Below are positions 1 to 10,387 of a stretch of 64,000 nucleotides of DNA, in pieces. Every line of letters starts with the position of its first letter. Within the stretch, counting starts at the first letter, position 1. This DNA comes from Rhizobium sp. BK196 (GTDB taxonomy: Bacteria; Pseudomonadota; Alphaproteobacteria; Rhizobiales; Rhizobiaceae): the NCBI RefSeq assembly GCF_014193255.1, contig NZ_JACHZB010000005.1, positions 62,001-126,000 on the forward strand, given 5' to 3'. The notes under the pieces were generated by a model. It ran no database searches. It saw only the letters and a list, made by a program, of their open reading frames with translations, and had not been told where the DNA came from. The position numbers were made by a program, and so were the translations under genes.

Positions 1-826
<826 letters not shown>

Positions 827-931
827 CGAAGTGACCTTTCTAGGTGGGATAGTTTGGAACGGGTCTAATTCTGCGACGGGGTAAAAGCAATTGGGGAGGG
901 TGCGAGATCGGCGGCAAAAATGACGCGTCTC

Positions 932-970
932 CTCCTCCCATTCCTGTGTCAAGTACAGGAATGGGAGGAG
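932..970. repeat. Perfect 16-bp inverted repeat (intergenic hairpin)
   Basis: CTCCTCCCATTCCTGT at 932-947 is perfectly complementary to 955-970, with a 7-base loop. There is no T-run on either side, so it is not an obvious intrinsic terminator. It may be a short palindromic repeat of the kind scattered in rhizobial intergenic regions, or an mRNA-processing hairpin between fumC and the class I fumarase gene. Confidence 0.6.
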
Positions 971-1004
971 AGGTGAGGCGCTAAGCCTCAGTGGTTATAC
1001 TTCC

Positions 1005-1033
1005 CAAAATAAAAGGCCGGCTGAGCCGGCCTT
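1005..1033 (-). terminator. Intrinsic terminator of fumC
   Basis: A 9-bp stem (AAGGCCGGC at 1013-1021 with its complement at 1025-1033) and a 3-base loop is followed on the minus strand by TTTTATTTT. It lies about 20 bases after the fumC stop, so fumC is probably a separate unit from the downstream class I fumarase gene. Confidence 0.85.
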
Positions 1034-1054
1034 CCTGGTGTCCAGCCAGCCCAG

Positions 1055-2446
1055 TCACTTCGGGCTGATCATCGTTTCCGGACGCACGATCGCGTCATAT
1101 TCCTCCGGGGTCACCATCCCGCTCGCCAGCGCCTCTTCCTTCAGCGTCGTACCGTTCTTATGCGCCGTCTTGGCGATCTTGGCGGCGGCGTCGTAGCCGA
1201 TCTTTGGGGCGAGCGCGGTCACCAGCATCAATGAACGTTCGAGGCCGGCCTTGATATTGTCCTCGCGGGCTTCGATGCCGACGACGCAATTGTCGGTGAA
1301 GGAGACGGCGGCGTCGCCGAGGAGTTGGACCGACTGCAGGAAGTTATAGGCCATCATCGGATTGTAGACATTGAGCTCGAAATGGCCCTGGCTGTCTGCG
1401 AAGGTGAGCGCTGCATGGTTGCCGAAGACGTGGATGCAGACCTGCGTCAGCGCTTCGCACTGGGTGGGGTTCACCTTGCCGGGCATGATCGAGGAACCGG
1501 GCTCGTTTTCCGGCAGCGCCAGTTCGCCGAGGCCGGCGCGAGGGCCGGAGCCGAGCAGGCGGATGTCGTTGGCGATCTTGAAGAGGGCGGCCGCCGCCGC
1601 ATTGATCGCGCCGTGGGCGAAGACCATGGAATCATGCGAGGCGAGCGCCTCGAATTTGTTCGGCGCCGTCACGAAAGGCATGCCGGTGATGGCGGCGATC
1701 TCTTCGGCGACCTTCTCGGCAAAACCGACCGGCGCATTCAGCCCGGTGCCGACTGCGGTGCCGCCCTGGGCAAGTTCGCAAAGGCCGGGCAGGGTCATTT
1801 CGATACGCTTGATGGCCGAGCCCACTTGCGCGGCGTAGCCTGAAAACTCCTGACCCAGCGTCAGCGGCGTCGCATCCTGCGTATGCGTGCGCCCGATCTT
1901 GATGATGTGGCTAAACTCCGTGACCTTCATGTCGAGGGCGGCATGCAGATGCTTCAGTGAAGGCAGCAGGTGGTGGGCGATCTGTTCGGCGCAGGCGATG
2001 TGCATGGCCGTCGGGTAGGTGTCGTTCGACGACTGGCTCATATTGACATGATCGTTCGGGTGCACCGGCTTCTTGGAACCCATGACGCCGCCCAGCATTT
2101 CTATGGCACGATTGGAGATTACCTCATTGGCGTTCATGTTGGATTGCGTGCCGGAACCGGTCTGCCAGACGACCAGCGGGAAATGGTCGTTCAGCTTGCC
2201 GTCGATCACTTCCTGGGCGGCATCCACGATAGATTTGCCGATGCCCGCATCGAGCTGGCCGAGCGCCATGTTGGCGCGTGCGGCCGCCTGCTTGACGATG
2301 CCAAGCGCACGCACGATCGACAGTGGCTGCTTTTCCCAACCGATCTTGAAATTGCCGAGAGAACGCTGCGCCTGCGCGCCCCAATATCGGTCGCCGGCGA
2401 CTTCGATCGGGCCAAATGTATCGGTTTCGGTGCGGGTGGAACTCAT
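1055..2446 (-). CDS. fumC: Fumarate hydratase class II
   Basis: A 463-residue iron-free fumarase of the aspartase/fumarase superfamily, homotetrameric in known cases, converting fumarate to malate in the cytosol. The superfamily signature [11 protein letters not shown] is present at about residue 318, together with [15 protein letters not shown] and SSNDTYPTA substrate loops. The frame is open further upstream (to 2467), but the ATG at 2446 ([12 protein letters not shown]) is preferred because an AGGAAGG sequence sits 8 bases before it and homologues start here. An intrinsic terminator follows. Having class I and class II enzymes side by side gives an iron-dependent and an iron-independent route for the same step. 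Confidence 0.95.
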   Translation of the reverse strand: MSSTRTETDTFGPIEVAGDRYWGAQAQRSLGNFKIGWEKQPLSIVRALGIVKQAAARANMALGQLDAGIGKSIVDAAQEVIDGKLNDHFPLVVWQTGSGTQSNMNANEVISNRAIEMLGGVMGSKKPVHPNDHVNMSQSSNDTYPTAMHIACAEQIAHHLLPSLKHLHAALDMKVTEFSHIIKIGRTHTQDATPLTLGQEFSGYAAQVGSAIKRIEMTLPGLCELAQGGTAVGTGLNAPVGFAEKVAEEIAAITGMPFVTAPNKFEALASHDSMVFAHGAINAAAAALFKIANDIRLLGSGPRAGLGELALPENEPGSSIMPGKVNPTQCEALTQVCIHVFGNHAALTFADSQGHFELNVYNPMMAYNFLQSVQLLGDAAVSFTDNCVVGIEAREDNIKAGLERSLMLVTALAPKIGYDAAAKIAKTAHKNGTTLKEEALASGMVTPEEYDAIVRPETMISPK

Positions 2447-2862
2447 GGCTTCGTGCCTTCCTGTCACATGCTGTTAAGGGCAGTCTTTGAAGATGAAGGA
2501 CTTATAGGGTGGAAAGCTCTCCAAGAAAACCGGACACAGTGCGAAATATTGAAAGCCATTGTCATGTTTATTGGCGTATTTCAGCGTGTTCTTTCGGCCA
2601 CGCCGGAAAATTAATGCAGAGAGCAGCGGAAGGTGCCCTTTCTCAAGCCGGAAAATTCGGTAAAAAATTAACTAATAATTTCATAATTTTGTGTGAACTG
2701 ACGAGCGGCGCTTGCGTTCGACCCCGTCACACAAAGTTGAGCTGAAAGCGCTGGCTGCGCGGGCCGGTTTCTGATGAATGGGCCGCGGCTGCCGGGAATC
2801 TGAAAGAATTGATCTGAGCCTTTTTGCTCGACAACAGCATGATACTGGAACTGGAAAACAAG
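2447..2862. other. Intergenic region between divergent fumC and L,D-transpeptidase genes
   Basis: About 415 bases, with an AT-rich stretch around 2660-2695 that probably carries promoter elements. One half-match to a CtrA box (TTAA then 7 bases then TTTC) lies at 2668-2682. The overlapping open frames on both strands show no recognisable protein and I regard them as chance. Confidence 0.4.
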
Positions 2863-4761
2863 ATGAAGTTCGTTTTGAAAAGCGCGGTTTCCGCATTGGC
2901 ACTTTCCTGCGTGATGGGCGCGGTTCCTGCGCATGCCTATACGCTGATGGACATGCTGCGCGGCGACCGGGCAAGAAGCGGCCAAAGCACGATCATCATG
3001 GACCCTTCGGCTCCGGTTCGCGGCAATCCCGGCAATCGCAACGGCCTTGGCGGCGATATCGATCCGGAAGCTGCGATGCCGAAGGTTTCCAGCCCGCGCT
3101 ACTACACCTACAAGGCTGAGACGCTGCAGCTCGTCGATACGACGAAGTTTGCCGATCCTGTCGTCACCGGCGCGGTCGCCGACGTCTCCGGCTCGGCCAC
3201 GACCGACGGCGCTCCGCAGCGCCACTTCCTAACGGAAGCCAAGGTTCGCGCCAATGCCGATGTCGCCAAGGCCCTGCAGGCCTATTATGGCGACGGCAAG
3301 AACCCGCTCATCTGGGTGTCCGGCGAGGGCGTCAACGAGCGCGGCAAGGCTGCGCTGACCGTGCTTGCCGATGCGGCAAGCGTCGGCCTCGATCCGGCCG
3401 ATTATGCCGTCTCCGAGCCGAGGATCGATCCGGCCAATCCGGCTCCCGATGTTCGCGACCGGGCGCTGACGCAGTTCGAACTGGCGCTTTCCTCAAAGGT
3501 TCTCGCCTATGTGCAGGACACGACGCGCGGCCGCGTCGACCCGAACAAGCTCTCCGGCTACCATGATTTCCAACGCAAGGTCGTCAAGCTCGATCCAGTG
3601 CTGAAGCTTTCCCGGATGAGCCCGGATGTTGCCGCCTATCTTTCCAGCCGCAACCCCGACAGCACGCAGTTCCTGGCGCTGAAGGCGGAGCTTGCCAAGC
3701 TGCGCGCTGCCGACGACGGCAACGAAGCGCCGATCACGATTTCGCTCGATGGCCTGCTGCGTCCAGGCGACAGCTCGCCGGAAGTCGCCAACATCGTCAA
3801 GGCGATCCAGAAGAATGGTTCGGAAGAGCTGAAGACCGCGCATGCGGCAACGTTTGCGGCCTATACCGGCGGCAGCGACTATTCGCCCGAGATCGTGTCG
3901 CTGGTCGAGGACTTCCAGAAGGAACATGGGCTGAAGCCTGACGGCGTGATCGGCCAGGCAACCGTGCGCACCATGACCGGCGGCGACACCAACGCCTCCA
4001 AGATCGACAAGCTCGTCGTTGCCATGGAACAGGCGCGCTGGCTGCCTGAGGATCTCGGCCCGCGCTATGTGATGATCAACCAGCCGGCCTTCATGGCCTA
4101 TTACTATAACGACTCCAAGCAACAGCTTGCGATGCGCACCGTCGTCGGCGGCAAGAACAATCAGACCTATTTCTTCGACGACGAGATCGAAACGGTCGAG
4201 TTCAACCCGTTCTGGGGCGTGCCGCAGTCGATCATCATCAACGAGATGTTGCCGAAGCTGCGCTCCGACCCGAACTATCTGGACCAGATGGGCTACGAGG
4301 TTGAAGTCGGCGGCCATGCCGTTCCGTCCTCCAGTGTCGACTGGTACGGCTCGACGCAGAATATCTCGGTCCGTCAGCCGCCGAGCAGCGACAATGCACT
4401 AGGCGAATTGAAGATCCTGTTCCCGAACAGCCATGCCATCTATATGCACGACACGCCGTCGAAGAGCTTCTTCAAGCGTGACATGCGTGCGCTCAGCCAC
4501 GGATGCGTGCGCCTGTCCGATCCGCGCGCCATGGCCGCTGCCGTTCTCGGCACGACGGTCGATGAGGTTGCCAAGCAGATCGCAACCGGCCAGAACCATG
4601 CCGTGAAGGTGCCGCAGAAGATCCCGGTCTATGTGTCCTATTTCACGGCATGGCCCAATAAGGATGGCGTGATCGAATATTTCGACGACGTTTATGGCCG
4701 CGATGCTTATGTGAACAAGGCGTTCGATGTGACGACGAAGTCACGTGAGGCGCAGATCTGA
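2863..4761 (+). CDS. L,D-transpeptidase (YcbB-type) with peptidoglycan-binding domain
   Basis: A secreted 632-residue enzyme that makes 3-3 cross-links in peptidoglycan. A signal peptide starting MKFVLKSAVSALALS ends at AHA, then comes an N-terminal scaffold domain, a peptidoglycan-binding region (SLVEDFQKEHGLKPDGVIG, about residues 347-365) and the catalytic domain with MHDTPSK and SHGCVRLSDP, whose Cys is the nucleophile. The frame is open from 2824, but the ATG at 2863 directly precedes the signal peptide. Rhizobiales grow from the pole and rely heavily on L,D-transpeptidases, so this fits the growth-pole protein found near 49 kb. A terminator follows. Confidence 0.92.
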   Translation: MKFVLKSAVSALALSCVMGAVPAHAYTLMDMLRGDRARSGQSTIIMDPSAPVRGNPGNRNGLGGDIDPEAAMPKVSSPRYYTYKAETLQLVDTTKFADPVVTGAVADVSGSATTDGAPQRHFLTEAKVRANADVAKALQAYYGDGKNPLIWVSGEGVNERGKAALTVLADAASVGLDPADYAVSEPRIDPANPAPDVRDRALTQFELALSSKVLAYVQDTTRGRVDPNKLSGYHDFQRKVVKLDPVLKLSRMSPDVAAYLSSRNPDSTQFLALKAELAKLRAADDGNEAPITISLDGLLRPGDSSPEVANIVKAIQKNGSEELKTAHAATFAAYTGGSDYSPEIVSLVEDFQKEHGLKPDGVIGQATVRTMTGGDTNASKIDKLVVAMEQARWLPEDLGPRYVMINQPAFMAYYYNDSKQQLAMRTVVGGKNNQTYFFDDEIETVEFNPFWGVPQSIIINEMLPKLRSDPNYLDQMGYEVEVGGHAVPSSSVDWYGSTQNISVRQPPSSDNALGELKILFPNSHAIYMHDTPSKSFFKRDMRALSHGCVRLSDPRAMAAAVLGTTVDEVAKQIATGQNHAVKVPQKIPVYVSYFTAWPNKDGVIEYFDDVYGRDAYVNKAFDVTTKSREAQI

Positions 4762-4786
4762 CGTTTGGCGTTGGATGAGTGTTTGG

Positions 4787-4812
4787 CGGGCGGCCGTTGG
4801 GCCGTCCGTTTT
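4787..4812 (+). terminator. Intrinsic terminator after L,D-transpeptidase
   Basis: A 9-bp stem (4787-4795 with 4800-4808, one G-U pair) is followed by TTTT at 4809-4812, 25 bases after the stop codon. Confidence 0.75.
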
Positions 4813-4855
4813 GTATTTGAGGTGAGAATTGCGAATGAGAGGGTGTGCCGTGTGA

Positions 4856-5015
4856 CCCCTCATCCGCCCTTCGGGCACCTTCTCCCCGCAGGGGCGAAGG
4901 GGAGCAAGCCGCACGGTTGAGTTCCATGAAGACCGTTTGCGGATAGGATAGGAGAGCCGTTGCCACAAGTCCCTTCTACCCATCGGGGAGAAGGTGCCGG
5001 CAGGCGGATGAGGGG
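4856..5015. repeat. RIME-type intergenic palindromic element
   Basis: An approximately 160-bp element between convergent genes. Its outer arms CCCCTCATCCGCC (4856-4868) and GGCGGATGAGGGG (5003-5015) are perfect inverted repeats, as are the inner arms CACCTTCTCCCCG (4876-4888) and CGGGGAGAAGGTG (4984-4996). This matches the Rhizobium-specific intergenic mosaic element layout of two large palindromes. The short open frames here are the repeat itself read in frame and are not genes. Confidence 0.85.
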
Positions 5016-5053
5016 GCCAAGAGCGCAAACGCTTTGGTCTGCTCTATCAGTCC

Positions 5054-5788
5054 TCAAACAGCAACCTTCGCCGCAGAGCCCTTCAGCAAACTTTCCACCA
5101 GTTCCACCGTCAATTCATCATAGTGCGTGATGATCACATCCGGGTCCAAACTTGACACCGGCACATCCGAATAGCCGAAGGGCACGGCGATGGAGGGTAC
5201 GGCGGCATTCTTCGCTACCGCAATGTCATTGATACTATCGCCGATCATCACCGAGCGGGAAACATCCCCGCCGGCGCGTTCGATGGTGCCAGTCAGATGC
5301 CGCGCATCGGGCTTGCGGTGTTCGAACGTGTCGCCGCCGGTGATGGCGTCGAAGTAATGCGTCAGGCCGAGGTTTTCGATCAGGCCGGTCGCCAGGCCCT
5401 CCAGCTTGTTGGTGCAGACGGCGAGGCGATAGCCCGATGCCTTCAGGCGGTCCATGGCAGCGACGAGGCCGGGGTAGGGCTCGGTATGACCGGGCATGTT
5501 TGCACTATAATGAGCGATGAAACGCTCCACCAGCGCCGGCAGCTCTTCCTGCGAGATCGGTTTTCCCTGCAGCTTGCAGGCGCGTTCGATCATCACACGG
5601 GCACCCTGGCCGACAAGGTGCGTGAGGTCGTCATAGGTGACGGGCCTGAGATCCAGCGCTGCGATCGTGTAGTTCAGGCTTTCGACCAGATCGACATGCG
5701 TGTCGAGCAGCGTGCCATCGAGATCGAAGACGACGAGGCCTTTATTCTTGGGAAGAGCCTGGCCGGCATTTTCGCGAGCGGTGGTCAA
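5054..5788 (-). CDS. gph: Phosphoglycolate phosphatase (HAD superfamily)
   Basis: A 244-residue HAD hydrolase that dephosphorylates 2-phosphoglycolate, clearing the product of DNA-end repair and oxygenase side reactions. HAD motif I VFDLDGTLLDT is at about residues 20-30 (nucleophile and acid/base Asp), motif II includes CTNK, and the C-terminal MIGDSINDI supplies the metal-binding acids. The length is typical for Gph. It is transcribed divergently from rpiA. Substrate choice within this HAD subgroup cannot be proven from sequence alone. Confidence 0.85.
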   Translation of the reverse strand: MTTARENAGQALPKNKGLVVFDLDGTLLDTHVDLVESLNYTIAALDLRPVTYDDLTHLVGQGARVMIERACKLQGKPISQEELPALVERFIAHYSANMPGHTEPYPGLVAAMDRLKASGYRLAVCTNKLEGLATGLIENLGLTHYFDAITGGDTFEHRKPDARHLTGTIERAGGDVSRSVMIGDSINDIAVAKNAAVPSIAVPFGYSDVPVSSLDPDVIITHYDELTVELVESLLKGSAAKVAV

Positions 5789-5982
5789 AGTGGTGCCTCT
5801 TTGCGGGATAGGATTCTCAGGGAGTAGGCGATGAACGGGCGAAAAGCAACGTCTGGACGGCAGACAGAAAAGCCGCAGCCGAAACGCGTGGCTTTCAATC
5901 GCAAGACAATGATTTTGGCTTTCGTTTGCAATACGAGCCGTGTAAACAGCACATCCAACGCAATATCAGGAGCTGGCGGCGC

Positions 5983-6681
5983 ATGGATGCCCGCGAAATG
6001 AAGATCAAGGCCGCCGAGGCCGCGCTTGTTCATGTCGAGTACGGCATGCGCCTCGGAATCGGGACCGGAAGCACGGCGGAAGAATTCGTTCGTCTGCTCG
6101 CCGAAAAAGTTGCAGCCGGTTTTAAGGTCGAGGGCGTGCCGACGTCCGAACGTACGGCGCGGCTCTGCGTCGAACTCGGCGTTCCCCTTAAATCGCTGGA
6201 TGAGCTGCCGCAGCTCGATCTCACCATCGATGGCGCCGACGAAGTCGATCAGGCGCTTCGGCTGATCAAGGGCGGTGGCGGCGCTCTGCTGCGCGAAAAG
6301 ATCGTCGCAGCAGCCTCGACGCGGATGATCGTCATTGCCGACGAAAGTAAGCTGGTGCAGACGCTCGGCGCTTTCGCGCTGCCGATCGAGGTCAATCCCT
6401 TCGGCCTCGTTTCGACGCGCATCGCGATCGAAAAGACCGCCTCGCGCCTTGGTCTTTCCGGCGAACTGACGTTGCGTCAGTCCGGTGACGGAGAGTTTAC
6501 CACCGACGGCGGACATCACATCATCGATGCATCTTTTGGCCGCATTCCTGATGCAGAGGCGCTTTCGAGGGAGCTGAATTCCATCCCCGGTGTCGTGGAG
6601 CACGGGCTTTTCATCAATATGGCGGCGCTTGCGATCATTGCCGGTCCTGCAGGCGCCCGCACGCTGCAGGCAAACAGATAA
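5983..6681 (+). CDS. rpiA: Ribose-5-phosphate isomerase A
   Basis: A 232-residue enzyme interconverting ribose 5-phosphate and ribulose 5-phosphate in the pentose phosphate pathway. The phosphate loop [11 protein letters not shown], the catalytic DGADEVD and the [11 protein letters not shown] motif are all present. The ATG at 5983 ([13 protein letters not shown]) is chosen over the longer frame from 5926 because AGGAG lies 10 bases upstream and homologues begin here. The DUF2059 gene starts 17 bases after the stop and probably shares the transcript. Confidence 0.95.
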   Translation: MDAREMKIKAAEAALVHVEYGMRLGIGTGSTAEEFVRLLAEKVAAGFKVEGVPTSERTARLCVELGVPLKSLDELPQLDLTIDGADEVDQALRLIKGGGGALLREKIVAAASTRMIVIADESKLVQTLGAFALPIEVNPFGLVSTRIAIEKTASRLGLSGELTLRQSGDGEFTTDGGHHIIDASFGRIPDAEALSRELNSIPGVVEHGLFINMAALAIIAGPAGARTLQANR

Positions 6682-6698
6682 CAGGAGCATAGAAACTC

Positions 6699-7271
6699 AT
6701 GATGAACATTGCAGGTCTTGGCCGTCTTGCCGCTGCGACCATCGTTCTTTCCGGGCTTGCCTTCGGCTCTGCCGCAAGAGCGCAGGAGGTTTCAGAGGAG
6801 CAGTTGAAGGCTGCCCGCGCGGCCATGGACGCCATCGGCGCAACCACTCAGTACGACAATATCCTGCCGGGTCTGGCAGAGCGTCTGAAGGCCGGCCTCA
6901 TCCAGGATTCGCCGAACTATCAGGATGTCATTTCCGCGACCGTCGATGCCCAGGCGCTGGCTCTGGCACCGCGCCGCGCCGACCTCGAGAAGGAAGCCGC
7001 CCTGACCTATGCCAAGGCCTTCACGGTGGACGAGTTGAAGGCGATTGCCGATTTCTACAATTCCGACGTCGGCAAGAAGCTGTTGCGCGATGGCCCGGTC
7101 GCTTCGCGTGAAACCGCCAAGGCTGCCGACATCTGGGCACAGGGCATTTCCCGCGACCTCCAAAAGCAGAGCAATGCCGAGCTTTCCAAGGTCATCAAGG
7201 CTCCGCCACCGGCAACCGACACCCCGGTGCAGCCGGCTCCGGCCGCAGCACCGGCACCGGCCAAGCAGTAA
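6699..7271 (+). CDS. DUF2059 periplasmic protein
   Basis: A 190-residue protein with a signal peptide ending near ARAQ and a conserved DUF2059 helical core (KEAALTYAKAFTVDELKAI and FYNSDVGKKLL). The C-terminus is a Pro/Ala-rich tail (PPPATDTPVQPAPAAAPAP) that is probably disordered. An AGGAG lies upstream of tandem ATG codons at 6699 and 6702. It follows rpiA closely and is followed by a terminator. The molecular function of DUF2059 proteins is not established, so I assign none. Confidence 0.85.
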   Translation: MMNIAGLGRLAAATIVLSGLAFGSAARAQEVSEEQLKAARAAMDAIGATTQYDNILPGLAERLKAGLIQDSPNYQDVISATVDAQALALAPRRADLEKEAALTYAKAFTVDELKAIADFYNSDVGKKLLRDGPVASRETAKAADIWAQGISRDLQKQSNAELSKVIKAPPPATDTPVQPAPAAAPAPAKQ

Positions 7272-7290
7272 GGCCGCCCTCACTTTTCGC

Positions 7291-7322
7291 AAAAGCCCGG
7301 CTTCGTCCGGGCTTTTGTTTTT
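7291..7322 (+). terminator. Intrinsic terminator after rpiA-DUF2059
   Basis: An inverted repeat AAGCCCGG...CCGGGCTT followed by TTGTTTTTCT, about 20 bases after the stop at 7271. Confidence 0.8.
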
Positions 7323-7379
7323 CTGCTGCTCTCTCCTATATGTGAACCACCCATCCAGCGATTCCCTCCGGAGATCATC

Positions 7380-8765
7380 ATGCCATCCTTCGACTACGAC
7401 CTCTTCGTCATCGGCGGCGGTTCGGGGGGCGTGCGCAGTGCGCGCGTTGCGGCCTCGCTCGGCAAGAAGGTGGCGATCGCCGAGGAATATCGCTACGGCG
7501 GCACCTGCGTGATCCGCGGCTGCGTGCCGAAGAAGCTCTTCGTCTATGCTTCGCAGTTCCACGAGCACTTCGAGGATGCGGCCGGCTTCGGCTGGACGGT
7601 CGGCGAAAGCTCGTTCGACTGGAAAAAGCTTGTGGCCGCCAAGGACGGCGAGATCGCGCGGCTGGAAGGACTCTATAAAAAGGGGCTTGCCGGGGCCAAT
7701 GCCGAGATACTGGAGACCCGGGCCGAACTCGTCGACGCGCATACGATCAGGCTGCTGAAGACGGGAAAAACAGTCACTGCCAGGACCATCGTGATTGCGA
7801 CCGGCGGCAGGCCGAACCCGCATGGCGCGCTGCCCGGCCACGAACTCTGCATTTCCTCCAACGAAGCCTTCCATCTGGAAGAGCTGCCGAAATCGATCCT
7901 GATCGCCGGCGGTGGCTACATCGCCGTCGAATTCGCTAATATCTTCCACGGGCTCGGCGTCGAGACGACGCTGATCTATCGCGGCGCCGAAATCCTTTCG
8001 CGTTTCGACGAGGACCTGCGTCGCGGCCTGCACGAAGCCATGGTTGGCAAGGGCATCCGCATCCTCTGCCAGGATGTGATGGAGAAGGTGACAAAGGGCG
8101 AAAATGGCCTCGTCATCGAGACGATGAAAGGCGAGACGCTCAATGCCGGTGTCGTCATGCTGGCGCTCGGCCGCGATCCGAACACGAAAGGGCTGGGCCT
8201 CGAAAAGGCGGGTGTTGCGGTGAACGAGCGCGGCGCCGTCATCGTCGACGATTATTCGCGCACCAATATCGACAACATTTATGCGCTCGGCGATGTCACC
8301 GACCGGGTACAGCTGACGCCGGTCGCGATCCACGAGGCCATGTGCTTCATCGAGACCGAGTACAAGAACAATCCGACCAAGCCGGACTACGACCTGATTC
8401 CGACCGCCGTCTTCTCACAGCCGGAGATCGGCACGGTGGGTCTGTCAGAGGAAGAGGCGGGCAAGCGTTACCAGGAGCTGGAAGTCTATCGTGCCCAGTT
8501 CCGGCCGCTGAAGGCCACATTGTCCGGCCGGGCCGAGAAGATGATCATGAAGCTGATCGTCGATGCCGCAAGCCGCAAGGTCGTCGGCGCCCATATCCTC
8601 GGCCACGATGCCGGCGAGATGGCACAGCTTCTCGGCATCACGCTGAAAGCAGGCTGCACGAAAGACGATTTCGACCGCACCATGGCCTTGCACCCGACGG
8701 CGGCCGAAGAGCTGGTGACAATGTATGCGCCGAGCTACCGTATCAAGGACGGCGCGCGGGTGTGA
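7380..8765 (+). CDS. gor: Glutathione reductase
   Basis: A 461-residue FAD/NADPH disulfide reductase that regenerates GSH. The FAD fold GGGSGGVRSAR lies at the N-terminus, the redox-active pair is in GGTCVIRGCVPKK (about residues 41-53), the NADPH-binding segment is IAGGGYIAVEFANIFHGLG, and the C-terminal dimer-interface HPTAAEE carries the catalytic His. CVIRGCVPKK and the Arg-containing NADPH pocket match glutathione reductase better than lipoamide dehydrogenase. It starts at the ATG following CCGGAGATCATC. Confidence 0.93.
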   Translation: MPSFDYDLFVIGGGSGGVRSARVAASLGKKVAIAEEYRYGGTCVIRGCVPKKLFVYASQFHEHFEDAAGFGWTVGESSFDWKKLVAAKDGEIARLEGLYKKGLAGANAEILETRAELVDAHTIRLLKTGKTVTARTIVIATGGRPNPHGALPGHELCISSNEAFHLEELPKSILIAGGGYIAVEFANIFHGLGVETTLIYRGAEILSRFDEDLRRGLHEAMVGKGIRILCQDVMEKVTKGENGLVIETMKGETLNAGVVMLALGRDPNTKGLGLEKAGVAVNERGAVIVDDYSRTNIDNIYALGDVTDRVQLTPVAIHEAMCFIETEYKNNPTKPDYDLIPTAVFSQPEIGTVGLSEEEAGKRYQELEVYRAQFRPLKATLSGRAEKMIMKLIVDAASRKVVGAHILGHDAGEMAQLLGITLKAGCTKDDFDRTMALHPTAAEELVTMYAPSYRIKDGARV

Positions 8766-8792
8766 GGCCTGCGCGGCCATCAGCTGGTCAGG

Positions 8793-10136
8793 TCAGCCGG
8801 TCAGGCGCGGCGCCCGGACGACCTTGAGGAAAAGGGCGTTCATCGCATCGCTGATGCCATCGGTCGGGCTGACCTCGAAATAGTAGCCGGGGGAGGCGCA
8901 AGCTGACATGCGGGTCGGGATCGTGGCCTGGAAGGGTTTGATCCACTTATTGTACCAGTCGTTGGTCAGCAGCGGTAGATAGGTCGTATAAAGCACGGCG
9001 ATCTTGATGCCTCGGTCCTTGAGCTTTTGGCAGAAGGTGATGTCGATCGGTTCCTGGCAGCGTTGACCCGTAACAGGTTCGGTGCAGGTCGTGGCCTTGT
9101 AGCTGTCGCCGACGCCGTCGGAGACGAAGAAGACGATCTTCTGCGCGTCGGCGGAACTCGTTCCCGAACCCACGGAGGTGATTTTGTTGTTGAGCAGGGT
9201 GAGGGCGTTGTCGAAGCTCGTCTGGGTGTCGTTATTATAGCCCTGCTGGGGAATGGTCATCAGGTCCAGGACATATTCGCTGTCGCCGGGCTGCGGGTTC
9301 AGCGTCTTTTCGGAAACCTTGTTGCCCACCTTGTCGAGATCGCTCGTCAACGACACGACCTCGGTCAGTCCCGCCGCCTCTGCCTTGACGCCGAAGGTGT
9401 AGACCGCCATGCGGAACTGATTCTCGGTATCGGCCTTGGCGGTCTTAGTCAGCGCCTGCGTTGCCTGGCGCACCACGTCGATGCGCATGGTGACGTTGTT
9501 CTTCTTGGCGAGCGCATAATAGTCCTTACCCTTGTTGGCGCCGCTTTCATGGCAGGCGAAGGCGCATGAGGCGTTCGATTTGTTGTTCGCGGTGAGATTG
9601 ACCATTTTGGTGACGTCGGCGGGCGTGGCGCCGACGCCCATCGAAGGCGTGTTATCGACCAGGATGTAGAAGTCCATGAAGGAGGCGGTCTGGTATTCCG
9701 CCGTCGCCGTGCCGCTGATATCGACACTGTCCTTGCCGAAGATGCGCATGAACGAGGTCGGCACCGTCGCCTTGAACGTCACCTGCGAACGCAGTTTGTT
9801 GGCGGTCTTGGTGACGTCTATGCTGGTGTCGACGTTGAGCGCGGCAAGTTCCGGGGACATCTGCCCGAAGAAGATATCGCGCGCCTCGGTCTGGCCGACG
9901 CCGACCGTCCCGTCCTGCACCATGCTGGTTGCGGCCGCGGCGGCGCTGGATTTCTGGGAGACGGCGCCGACCGCAGCGGCGTCGGCCGCCGCGTAAAGTT
10001 CACTGCGCAGGCTCAAGGCATGGGAAAAATCGATCGCAAGGCCCGCCGCCCCGACCAGCGGCGCCATCAGCAGTGCCGTCATGATACCGAAATTGCCGGA
10101 CCGGTCCGACAGGAAAGCGGACGAAAGGATACCCAT
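8793..10136 (-). CDS. TadG-like pilus-assembly protein with VWA domain
   Basis: A 447-residue protein with an N-terminal TadE/TadG-type segment (DRSGNFGIMTALLMAPLVGAAG, one membrane anchor at about residues 14-40), then a von Willebrand A domain starting MDFYILVDNTPSMGV. The MIDAS is the D-x-[TS]-x-S variant DNTPS. TadG proteins belong to Flp/Tad pilus loci, but no other tad gene is in this window, so this is an isolated copy that may serve in surface attachment. Cysteine-containing loops (CAFACHES and CTEPVTGQRCQEP) suggest disulfides in the periplasm. Confidence 0.8.
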   Translation of the reverse strand: MGILSSAFLSDRSGNFGIMTALLMAPLVGAAGLAIDFSHALSLRSELYAAADAAAVGAVSQKSSAAAAATSMVQDGTVGVGQTEARDIFFGQMSPELAALNVDTSIDVTKTANKLRSQVTFKATVPTSFMRIFGKDSVDISGTATAEYQTASFMDFYILVDNTPSMGVGATPADVTKMVNLTANNKSNASCAFACHESGANKGKDYYALAKKNNVTMRIDVVRQATQALTKTAKADTENQFRMAVYTFGVKAEAAGLTEVVSLTSDLDKVGNKVSEKTLNPQPGDSEYVLDLMTIPQQGYNNDTQTSFDNALTLLNNKITSVGSGTSSADAQKIVFFVSDGVGDSYKATTCTEPVTGQRCQEPIDITFCQKLKDRGIKIAVLYTTYLPLLTNDWYNKWIKPFQATIPTRMSACASPGYYFEVSPTDGISDAMNALFLKVVRAPRLTG

Positions 10137-10387
10137 GTCATGCCCCTAGTTTATTAGGGTATTCTGTACATAAGAAATCTAAATTAGCTGGAAAATAGCA
10201 TGGTATATACCGCCTTAACGCCGGTTCGGCATGATGTTGGAGTGATCGGAATGGCGCTGCGAGCGGCCGACGGAAACTCTCCGAGGGCGCCCCGAGTGCC
10301 CTACTAGGCAAGGGGAGGTGAAAGGTTTATAAGCCGCCGGATTATTTAACGGGCAGGCATCCGGGATCAAACCGGATGGGGAAGCAG
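10137..10387. other. Intergenic region between tadG-like gene and type II DAHP synthase
   Basis: About 250 bases. An AT-rich part (10145-10215) next to the tadG-like start probably holds divergent promoters. A 35-codon ORF (10200-10307) lies upstream of the DAHP synthase, but it lacks clustered aromatic codons and convincing alternative hairpins. I see no other structure. Confidence 0.35.

Noticed and set aside
4741..5057. Several short minus-strand ORFs after the L,D-transpeptidase gene
   Set aside because: They are readings of the RIME-type palindromic repeat.
6792..8333. A 513-codon open frame antisense to the DUF2059 gene and gor
   Set aside because: gor is unmistakable on the plus strand, and the antisense translation has no recognisable domain.
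10200..10307. A 35-codon ORF upstream of the type II DAHP synthase as a possible leader peptide
   Set aside because: Only two scattered Tyr codons and no Phe or Trp, no promoter at the 6-base distance, and no mutually exclusive hairpins.
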